A stretch of 11,387 nt of DNA from Bradyrhizobium sp. (GTDB lineage Bacteria > Pseudomonadota > Alphaproteobacteria > Rhizobiales > Xanthobacteraceae). The notes beneath the pieces are model-generated. The model did not search any database, had not been told where the DNA came from, and saw only the letters and a program-made list of their open reading frames with translations. Shown here one piece after another: positions 1-5,100 of the stretch. Position numbers and translations under genes: made by a program. The stretch spans positions 1 through 11,387 of the forward strand of contig JAQGKC010000015.1 in the NCBI GenBank assembly GCA_028290305.1. The letters are read 5' to 3'. How positions within the stretch are numbered: the first letter of the stretch is position 1; every line of letters starts with the position of its first letter.

Positions 1-1
1 A

Positions 2-88
2 ATGGCCCTGCACGTCCTAGCCTACAACATGAAACGGCTAATGCACATTCTGGGCGTCGGCGGATTGATAGAGGCGATCCGTGCATAG
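2..88 (+). pseudogene. IS transposase, C-terminal end (partial at left edge)
   Basis: An open frame enters from the left edge and ends at TAG 86-88. It reads MALHVLAYNMKRLMHILGVG followed by GLIEAIRA. The ALxVLAYNMKRxxxILGV block is the typical C-terminus of DDE transposases of the IS1182/IS5-like group that are abundant in rhizobia. Only the last 28 residues are in the window, so the catalytic DDE residues and the state of the rest cannot be judged; it may belong to an intact element extending to the left. The element's right terminal repeat should lie in the following ~100 bases. The stretch around 140-156 (TTTTTACACAGTCTGGGTC) resembles the ends of such elements, but its partner repeat is outside the window. 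Confidence 0.75.
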
Positions 89-239
89 GAGCGGCTTCCC
101 AGAACCGATCGATCACGCCCGGCAACCTCAATATCCGCGTTTTTACACAGTCTGGGTCAGACTCGGAAGTGGCGATGAATTCGCAGAGAGTCTGCTCAAC
201 CGCGCATAACGGACATTGATCGGCTCCGTGCAAAAATCA

Positions 240-299
240 TGATTTATGCACAAATTGGTTGACCCATATTAATCGCGGCTTTATGCTGTGCATAAATCA
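240..299. promoter_or_regulatory. Inverted repeats, candidate recombinase binding (res/operator) site
   Basis: A perfect 12-base inverted repeat has arms TGATTTATGCAC (240-251) and GTGCATAAATCA (288-299). Inside its right part is a second perfect palindrome, TTTATGC-TGT-GCATAAA (280-296), giving three copies of the TTTATGC core. Small serine resolvases bind paired ~12-base half sites directly upstream of their own gene and usually repress it. Placement over the probable -10 box fits that arrangement. Which pair would form the crossover site cannot be told from sequence alone. Confidence 0.5.
259..287 (+). promoter_or_regulatory. Probable promoter of the small serine recombinase
   Basis: TTGACC at 259-264 is followed after 17 bases by TATGCT at 282-287. 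This is a good match to a sigma-70 type -35/-10 pair and would start transcription near 294, 25 bases before the chosen ATG at 319. The -10 hexamer lies inside the palindrome at 280-296, so a protein bound there would block the promoter. A weaker alternative pair is TTGATC 216-221 with CATGAT 238-243. Inferred from sequence only. Confidence 0.5.
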
Positions 300-318
300 G
301 GTGCGAAAGTCAGGGCGA

Positions 319-864
319 ATGGCGGTCTACGGATATGCGCGGGTCAGCACGGATGGCCAGTCTCTTACAGCCCAGTTGGCTGAGCTGAAGGCAGCGAACT
401 GTGGGAAGGTCTTTCAGGAGAAGATCAGTGGCGCGCGGTCCGACCGCAAGCAGTTGGCTCGGCTCATGGCGACCCTCGCAAAGGGGGACGTGTTGGTCGT
501 AACCCGGCTCGACCGTCTGGCAAGATCGACGCGTAATCTGCTGAACCTGTTGGGGACCATCGCCGAGAAGGGCGCTGGCTTCAAATCTCTCCGGGACACG
601 TGGGCTGATACGACCACCGCCCACGGGCGGCTCATGCTGACCGTCTTGGGCGGGCTAGCCGAGTTCGAGCGGGAACTGATCCGAGCTCGGACGGGCGAAG
701 GGCGCGAGCGCGCGAAGGAGAGGGGGGTGGTCATGGGACGGAAGCCCAAGTTGACCGGTCACCAGCGGCGCGAGGCACTCGCTCGACGGGATGCGGGAGA
801 GGTGCTAACCGACATTGCCCGGTCTTATAACGTCAGCCATAGCACGATCAGCCGACTCACGTGA
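319..864 (+). CDS. Small serine recombinase (resolvase/invertase family)
   Basis: This 181-aa protein has the full layout of a small serine recombinase that cuts and rejoins DNA at short paired sites. The N-terminal catalytic domain begins YGYARVSTDGQ with the nucleophile Ser10, and carries the conserved arginine-rich segment VVTRLDRLARS (residues 61-70). The long helix GGLAEFERELIRART (111-125) leads to a C-terminal helix-turn-helix, TDIARSYNVSHSTISRL (164-180). Length matches plasmid and transposon resolvases (about 180-200 aa). ATG 319 is chosen because the family starts with MxxYGYARVS. The upstream TTG at 259 is in frame but forms the -35 box of the probable promoter. The gene looks intact, has no transposase partner of its own in the window, and is directly preceded by palindromic sites. 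Resolvase and invertase functions cannot be told apart here. Confidence 0.93.
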   Translation: MAVYGYARVSTDGQSLTAQLAELKAANCGKVFQEKISGARSDRKQLARLMATLAKGDVLVVTRLDRLARSTRNLLNLLGTIAEKGAGFKSLRDTWADTTTAHGRLMLTVLGGLAEFERELIRARTGEGRERAKERGVVMGRKPKLTGHQRREALARRDAGEVLTDIARSYNVSHSTISRLT

Positions 865-1002
865 ACGGAAGCGTTCTCGCCGTGGCGCAGTAATCATCGT
901 TGCGCGTCCGGGTCAGTCGGACGGCCTTGTTCACTGTCGTGCGTTCGCGCCGCTGTTCAGGCGACAATCGCATCTCGGCATCATGGAAATGATCCGGAAC
1001 AG

Positions 1003-1323
1003 TCAACGTGCCGTCAGAAGTCTTAGGGCGCTGCTAACTGGTCCCGACCGAACCAGAATGTCGCGGGCCTTAGCGCCATTATCGTCAACGTCTCCAAAAA
1101 ACGCTCTTTCAAGAGCGTCGATGCCCTGCGGGTGCTGGGAGAGGCTAAGAAGGTCAATTTGATTGCAAAAGCTTCTTAGGCCCCTTGCTTTGCACACGAC
1201 TTGATTCCGGCGATCGTCCCAATAATACCCGCGCAAAAGCTGTTGACCGCGATCCTCCACCAGCCACGGGCGCAACAAAAATTCCGGTACATAGTGGTGA
1301 CGGTGGGATTCGTTTTTCGTCAT
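1003..1323 (-). pseudogene. DUF4238 family protein, N-terminal fragment (truncated)
   Basis: The fragment starts at ATG 1323 with AGAAGG a few bases upstream as a plausible ribosome binding site. It begins MTKNESHRHHYVPEFLLRPW, and the HHYVPxFxLRxF/W block is the hallmark of DUF4238, a family of unknown function. Later conserved-looking parts are FCNQIDLLSL (52-61) and IDALERAFFGDVD (68-80). The frame stops at 106 aa, while family members are usually near 300 aa. The last residues (SALRLLTAR) no longer look like the family, so the gene appears cut near 1005-1020, just 140 bases from the end of the recombinase gene. The rest is not found in the window. I treat it as a broken gene; an expressed short product cannot be excluded. 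Confidence 0.7.
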
Positions 1324-1517
1324 GCCCTTCTACGCCGAGAACTCAACAACTAAAAAACGCCCGCGAAATATGGTGCAAAAATCTTCTATACACGTTGGAG
1401 CCCGCCATCGCACCAGTGGATTGCCCCAAAGCCGAACGCCGCTCCATGAGGTCCGGTATAAGCGGGCCAATCCGCGTCATGATCGGGGTTGCCAATGTAA
1501 CTCGATCGCGCAGACAA

Positions 1518-2042
1518 TCAGCTATCGCCGGTAGTTTTGGGCTCCGGAAAACGCCAAGCGCCGTCCGTAGGAAAATCCCACTTGCCGTTTGGCTGTTTGC
1601 CTCTCGCATAACTTGCGCCGATCGCGGAGTCGATCAAGCGATCGAGAGATGAGAAGGCCGAAAAAATCCCACGCAGGTCAGTGACCTGGTACTCCGTCGC
1701 GCTCTTCATGTAGCGATACTCAAAGCTCTTATGATGCTTTCCCAAGACGCTGACCAGAAAATCTGACGCAGAGGCGTACAGCCCTTCCGAGATGCACAAG
1801 TCCCTAAGTTTAATCAGATCGTGCCCGACGCTCAAGTGCTTTAGCTGTCTCTCGCTATAGCCTTTATGAGCTAGGAACGCCTTAAGGTATAGCTCCACAG
1901 CGAAGCCGCACAGCATATGGAACGCCATAAAGAAAGTTCTATCGTCAGGTAACTGTAGCCGATGCGGATTGGCCATCATGGCGTAAGCGGACTGAACGTA
2001 GCCCTTCGCTACGCTGTAGGGTTCATGGGGATGCAGACTCAT
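1518..2042 (-). CDS. HEPN-like domain protein of unknown role
   Basis: A 174-aa alpha-helical protein. The core MAFHMLCGFAVELYLKAFLA (39-58), followed by LKHLSVGHDLIKLRD (67-81), resembles the first helices and loop of HEPN-type domains, in which a helix ending in a charged ELxLK segment is followed by GHDL. HHKSFEYRYM (103-112) is the probable second half. A canonical HEPN ribonuclease RxxxxxH motif is not clearly visible, so nuclease activity should not be assumed. ATG 2042 (MSLHPHEPYS) is preferred; the frame extends upstream to 2192, but that part is Arg/Cys-rich and low in coding character. The gene points the same way as the truncated DUF4238 gene and is divergent from the small-gene pair at 2236. 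No nucleotidyltransferase partner is seen. Confidence 0.6.
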   Translation of the reverse strand: MSLHPHEPYSVAKGYVQSAYAMMANPHRLQLPDDRTFFMAFHMLCGFAVELYLKAFLAHKGYSERQLKHLSVGHDLIKLRDLCISEGLYASASDFLVSVLGKHHKSFEYRYMKSATEYQVTDLRGIFSAFSSLDRLIDSAIGASYARGKQPNGKWDFPTDGAWRFPEPKTTGDS

Positions 2043-2169
2043 CGCCGATGGACCCCGTCCCGCATCTGCGTCCGATAGTACCGCCGTCGGAGTGCGGTGC
2101 TTTCCCTGATCATCTGTCGCATAGTGTCTTGTTACCACACAACCCCACCTAGAACAGCCCCGACACGGC

Positions 2170-2191
2170 TGCCGCCTTAGTCCAGGCGGCA
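2170..2191. other. Hairpin between divergent genes
   Basis: TGCCGCC (2170-2176) and GGCGGCA (2185-2191) form a perfect 7-base stem with an 8-base loop in the 190-base gap between the HEPN-like gene and the small-gene pair. No T-run follows on either strand, so it is not a standard terminator. It could be an operator or may have no role. Confidence 0.3.
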
Positions 2192-2235
2192 ATCGTCTCG
2201 TCGCAAGCTCACGGCAATTAAAGCAACATGGCGAC

Positions 2236-2622
2236 GTGAGCGGGACCTACACGCCGCGTCCTGTCATGGTTTACAAGCACGAATACGTCGACATTCACAT
2301 TCCGCCCGACCGGTTCAGCGAGATGAATGCTGATGCCCATGCTGCACTCGATGCCAAAATTGAGCAGCACAAGGCGATCGTGGGCGATGGCGAAAAAGTC
2401 ATGTATGCCGCGATGGACGCGGAAACCGAGGCGCTGGACACCCTCATCTGGACAACGCCAACTACGATGGCCGGTGTTCTCGCACTACTGGAATTGTTGC
2501 CGGAACTGCGGCGCTCACGCATCATGGACGGCGACCAGGCAGACGCTATCATAATCCCTGTTATCGACGTCTTGGACGACATACATCCGAACGCGCGATC
2601 GGCAAACGTCGGGATGGTCTGA
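2236..2622 (+). CDS. Conserved small protein of Bradyrhizobium type, unknown function
   Basis: A 128-aa soluble, acidic protein. There is no signal peptide or membrane segment. The central stretch TPTTMAGVLALLELLPELRR (74-93) matches a recurring PTTxAGVxALLxY-like motif that I recall from many small hypothetical proteins of Bradyrhizobium and relatives; no biochemical role is known to me. The preceding helix (residues 30-70) is rich in Ala, Glu and Asp. The start is uncertain: GTG 2236 gives 128 aa and ATG 2266 gives 118 aa, and neither has a strong ribosome binding site. The stop codon TGA overlaps the next gene's ATG by one base, so the two genes are almost certainly co-translated. The pair is closed by a strong terminator at 2832. 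Confidence 0.7.
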   Translation: MSGTYTPRPVMVYKHEYVDIHIPPDRFSEMNADAHAALDAKIEQHKAIVGDGEKVMYAAMDAETEALDTLIWTTPTTMAGVLALLELLPELRRSRIMDGDQADAIIIPVIDVLDDIHPNARSANVGMV

Positions 2623-2819
2623 TGAAAATTGAACAGTGGCACCGTCGGCACGCCATCACGCTCGCAGGCCAGTTGCCTGACGGGCAGGACAACTCTCTGG
2701 CAATCCTGGAATGTCTGAGAGAGATCGTGCTCACATTCCTGCAAGTCGATACGCCGGCGGAGCCCGCCAAAGCGCCTGTCGTAACGCTCATTCTGTCGCG
2801 GCCGGAGCTCAGCGCGTAA
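2622..2819 (+). CDS. Small partner protein, translationally coupled
   Basis: A 65-aa protein starting MKIEQWHRRHAITLAGQLPD. Its ATG overlaps the TGA of the preceding gene (TGATG at 2620-2624), the classic arrangement for translational coupling. It looks like a single helical unit: QLPDGQDNSLAILECLREIV (17-36) followed by LTFLQ. Short proteins with a QLPxxxxxAxxVLxxxxxxVxxFL pattern recur beside PTTxAG proteins in rhizobia, as far as I can recall. There is no DNA-binding motif, signal peptide or catalytic motif that I can name. The close coupling suggests the two products act together in fixed ratio, though a toxin-antitoxin role is not supported by any recognised domain. Confidence 0.65.
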   Translation: MKIEQWHRRHAITLAGQLPDGQDNSLAILECLREIVLTFLQVDTPAEPAKAPVVTLILSRPELSA

Positions 2820-2831
2820 ACGCAAAGAGAG

Positions 2832-2858
2832 CCCGCCGGTTCACGCCGGCGGGTTTTT
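2832..2858 (+). terminator. Rho-independent terminator of the small-gene pair
   Basis: A perfect 8-base GC stem, CCCGCCGG (2832-2839) and CCGGCGGG (2846-2853), with a 6-base loop is followed by TTTTTCTTT. It lies 12 bases after the stop of the second small gene and marks the end of that two-gene unit. Confidence 0.85.
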
Positions 2859-2956
2859 CTTTGGTCTTTACTGTGCGGCGTGCCGACCCGTTGAAGTCGA
2901 TGATGTGGCTTTCGTTCCAATCTTCTTCGGCGCATTTGACGCAACCGGAGGCGGAC

Positions 2957-3138
2957 TTACTTTTTGCTCGGCAGCGTTTCCAAAAACTTGACGTAGCGGT
3001 CAGTCTGGTTCGCTATCTTGGTCCAGCTATGCGCCAAGTTGGGTAGAAGGGCTTTTTCAACCACATTCGCTGACAACAAGGCCGATTGACGACATTCGGC
3101 CGCCAGTAACGGGAACGGTCAGCTTGGAATATTGGCAT
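2957..3138 (-). pseudogene. Frameshifted small protein of the AAECRQ type
   Basis: On the minus strand one frame starts at ATG 3138 and reads MPIFQADRSRYWR. The adjacent frame continues with AAECRQSALLSANVVEKALL and then PNLAHSWTKIANQTDRYVKFLE up to a TAA at 2957-2959. Together they reproduce the layout of a common ~60-90 aa Bradyrhizobium protein type of unknown function (YWRxAAECRxxA ... A..W.KLA.Q.DR). The shift lies near 3106-3112, in the sequence CTGGCGGCC. Neither half is open on its own: the second frame has a TGA just upstream and no start. It is therefore a recent pseudogene, or there is a base error here. Confidence 0.55.
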
Positions 3139-3166
3139 GCATGACTAGACGCTTGTCGGGTGCCTA

Positions 3167-3577
3167 ATGCGAGTCAATTCCGCAGAGCAAAATAGGAGGC
3201 GGGACCCGGAGAGGGTTTTTGCCCGGGCCGGTCATAATTGGCCCGCAATGCTCGTGGAACGACTATCTTATGGGTGTGCGTATGCGTCGAATGAGCGAAA
3301 GATAACGGCGTCCGGAGCGGCGGTGCTGCTGTCCATCCTCTCGCTTGGCGGATGTGTGACCTCAACACCGATGGACGCGCGAGCCGAAGTCCCGGGGCCT
3401 CCGAAACCAACCGCCTATCTGCCCGTGGAAGACGTGCCGCCAAGGCCCGAGAAGCCTGCCATGACGGCCGATGAACAGTCGAAGCTAAAGAAAGATCTGA
3501 CCGCCGCGCGCGACCGCCAGGCGCCCAAGGGCAAAGCTAAAGGGGGCGCCGCGCACGCGGAACCCGTGAAGCCCTGA
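3167..3577 (+). CDS. Small predicted lipoprotein, unknown function
   Basis: The frame encodes a hydrophobic segment ending in a lipobox, AAVLLSILSLGGC (residues 51-63), so Cys63 would be lipidated and the protein anchored in a membrane facing the periplasm. The mature part is short, proline- and lysine-rich and probably extended. It contains YLPVEDVPPRPEKPAMTADE (84-103) and a helix EQSKLKKDLTAARDRQ. This layout (lipobox, Y.xVEDxPPxxxKPxMTxxEQ, KxELxAARDRQ) is a recurrent small lipoprotein type in Bradyrhizobium. The start is uncertain: ATG 3167 gives a very long N-region, and ATG 3248 (109 aa, Cys at 36) is more reasonable for a signal peptide. Neither has a clear ribosome binding site. Confidence 0.75.
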   Translation: MRVNSAEQNRRRDPERVFARAGHNWPAMLVERLSYGCAYASNERKITASGAAVLLSILSLGGCVTSTPMDARAEVPGPPKPTAYLPVEDVPPRPEKPAMTADEQSKLKKDLTAARDRQAPKGKAKGGAAHAEPVKP

Positions 3578-3603
3578 CAGCTCGCGGGGCTTCGGTTCCG
3601 CGC

Positions 3604-3801
3604 TCACGCCGCCGACAAAGGTCTCGAGCCCGCCGCTTCAACCCGGTGGGCTTTTCTTTTGCTCTTGTCGGGCCCGGCGATGTGCTGGCTCTCCCTCTCC
3701 GGCCGCTGGTTTCGAGGTGCGACCGATTCCGTCGGCCGGGAAAATCGAGCGGCCCACCGCCGGTCGCACCGTCTTTGAACGTCCAGGGGGATGATACTCA
3801 T
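3604..3801 (-). CDS. Small basic protein of Bradyrhizobium type (65 aa)
   Basis: ATG 3801 is preceded by GGAG with a 5-base spacer (GGAGTTGTTATG), a convincing start. The protein begins MSIIPLDVQRRCDRRWAARF, and the VQRRCxRRWAARFSRP block followed by a basic KSKRK tail is a pattern I recall from many short Bradyrhizobium hypothetical proteins. It is strongly basic (Arg/Lys-rich), with no signal peptide. Its function is unknown; nucleic-acid binding is possible only on charge grounds. It is convergent with the lipoprotein gene, stopping 26 bases from that gene's stop. The KSKRK-coding stretch is the reverse complement of the T-rich tail of the hairpin at 3628-3660. Confidence 0.7.
   Translation of the reverse strand: MSIIPLDVQRRCDRRWAARFSRPTESVAPRNQRPERESQHIAGPDKSKRKAHRVEAAGSRPLSAA
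3628..3660 (+). terminator. Probable terminator of the lipoprotein gene
   Basis: GCCCGCCG (3628-3635) pairs with CGGTGGGC (3644-3651) with one G-T pair and an 8-base loop, followed by TTTTCTTTT. It lies 50 bases after the lipoprotein stop. It is inside the coding region of the convergent 65-aa gene, so the same bases would serve as a terminator on one strand and as codons on the other. Confidence 0.6.
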
Positions 3802-4065
3802 AACAACTCCGGGTTTTCGGTGATTTGACGCCCTCAATCGCCAAACAGCTTCCCAAAGTCGTGCGAGTGGCGATGGGCACAACTGTGTTCCGAATAAGGA
3901 TGGAGCAGATTTTCCGCGGGTGTTGAAATCTGATCACACCATCGCGGTCGTGCGGGGGGCGTCGCGGGCTCAGGTCCTTGTCCTATTCGCTGTGAATATC
4001 TTCCGAAACCTAGTGCCGCGGCGACGCAGAAGCGTAGCTTTCACACCGACGAAAGCGAGGAAGCC

Positions 4066-4338
4066 ATGCGGACAAATTGGCCAGCATACGTTGCCGCGGA
4101 GATGAACCGCATCGTCGCCGACGAAGAAGCCTTTGAACGTCTGGTAGACCTATTCAAGCAGGCCCACGGCCGGGCACCCGCGAGCGACTGCGAGGCCTAC
4201 CAATGGGCACAAGAGATGGATGACGCCGCGCTGACAGCCCTTGGATTCGAAGGCCGCGCCGGCTTCCAATACAACTATGACCTTTGCCTGATGGTAGAAT
4301 ACGGCCCGCGCGCTTGCGCGCTGGCGCGCCTTGCTTGA
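4066..4338 (+). CDS. Hypothetical small soluble protein (90 aa)
   Basis: ATG 4066 has a strong ribosome binding site (GAGGAAGCC just before it). The 90-aa product is acidic and mostly helical: AAEMNRIVADEEAFERLVDL (10-29), then FKQAHGRAPASDCEAYQWAQ (30-49), and a C-terminal part with FQYNYDLCLMVEYGP. No signal peptide, membrane segment or known domain is recognised. It stands alone, with about 480 bases between it and the 65-aa gene's start on one side and the long porin leader region on the other. Coding is supported by the start context and balanced residue use; function is unknown. Confidence 0.65.
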   Translation: MRTNWPAYVAAEMNRIVADEEAFERLVDLFKQAHGRAPASDCEAYQWAQEMDDAALTALGFEGRAGFQYNYDLCLMVEYGPRACALARLA

Positions 4339-4350
4339 GGGCTGGGCATC

Positions 4351-4371
4351 ATCCGGACGATGAGAGGTGAG
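4351..4371 (+). repeat. 21-base direct repeat, copy 1
   Basis: The unit begins ATCCGGACGATG and ends GAGAGGTGAG, identical to 4607-4627. Copies are 256 bases apart and have the same orientation. Similarity stops sharply on both sides, apart from a shared TGAG(G/C)GC edge. It lies just 13 bases after the stop of the 90-aa gene. Confidence 0.8.
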
Positions 4372-4606
4372 GGCGCCGATTTCACGCCTGCGGATTGGTT
4401 TGCGTTATTGACCAGGGCGCCCAGAATGCTTCAGCAGATTGCCGCACCTGTGAAGCTGATGTAGGTCCGCAATCCGCCGACACCATTAAATTGAATTTGC
4501 GCCGGCGGGTTGCTCAACGCCTGCGGGTGCTCCCGGGCAGGTACACCCTTCACGATCTGTTCTGGTTTTGATGCGGTCTGTGCGTCCGGGGGAGCGCACT
4601 GCGTCT

Positions 4607-4627
4607 ATCCGGACGATGAGAGGTGAG
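4607..4627 (+). repeat. 21-base direct repeat, copy 2
   Basis: Exact second copy of 4351-4371. The two copies bound a 235-base segment, as would be left by a small duplication, an insertion with a long target duplication, or a dispersed intergenic repeat. Confidence 0.8.
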
Positions 4628-4749
4628 CGCAAGAGCCGGCCGCTTCAATCGATGATAGCGGGCCATGATTCTGCCGATTCGGTGCGGCGTGTGTAAACCG
4701 AACACCGAGCGTGTCGCGGAACGCCACCCGAAAGCCTCCTTTGAAACTA

Positions 4750-4777
4750 TTGAAACAAACCAAAAATGCTCGATAAA
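4750..4777 (+). promoter_or_regulatory. Possible porin promoter
   Basis: TTGAAA (4750-4755) and GATAAA (4772-4777) with a 16-base spacer sit in the most AT-rich part upstream of the porin. If used, it would give a leader of roughly 315 bases. Other start points within the region cannot be excluded. Confidence 0.3.
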
Positions 4778-5100
4778 ACATATGCTTATAAGGGGTATTC
4801 ACTTTTCGGTGTCGTGGCATTTGTGCAACATCTGCCTACAAAAGGGCCTGCACTGCCTCGGATGTGGCTGTCTTATGTTGCCTGTTAGGAACTCTTCGGT
4901 TCTTATCGGACCTGCGACGGAGGGGGGCATCCCGAGGTCGTGCCGTTCTAGGTGGTTCGCTTAAGTCCCTCGCGTCAAGCGGGTGTGTCCGAAGACGCGA
5001 AACGGCTGAGCGGTTTTTCCAGGGATTAAGGGAACCAACCTTAGGGTGTTTACGCCCAGCGGATCCGGAACCTTCCCTACAGAGCAACTTGGAGGTTAAC

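Larger units (their letters stand above)
4339..5100. other. Gene-poor region and porin leader
   Basis: These 762 bases hold no confident gene. The first part has two copies of a 21-base direct repeat (4351-4371 and 4607-4627) and, between them, a minus-strand open frame with coding-like residues but no good start (4431-4604). The second part is upstream of the porin: AT-rich around 4740-4800, then a GC-rich leader with several possible stems, ending in the porin's ribosome binding site. An in-frame open stretch before the porin (from 4864) lacks coding character. Confidence 0.6.

Noticed and set aside
815..1162. 115-codon open frame on the plus strand
   Set aside because: Overlaps the recombinase 3' end in another frame and runs antisense to DUF4238; Arg/Ser-rich and without motifs.
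1185..1652. 155-codon open frame on the plus strand
   Set aside because: It is opposite the DUF4238 start and the HEPN-like gene's 3' end, with no recognisable motif.
2295..2825. 176-codon open frame on the minus strand
   Set aside because: Antisense to the coupled small-gene pair, which has the overlap, motif and terminator support.
4864..5100. N-terminal extension of the porin frame back to 4864
   Set aside because: The extension is Arg/Gly/Cys-rich and unlike the family. ATG 5101 has GGAGG and begins a perfect signal peptide.
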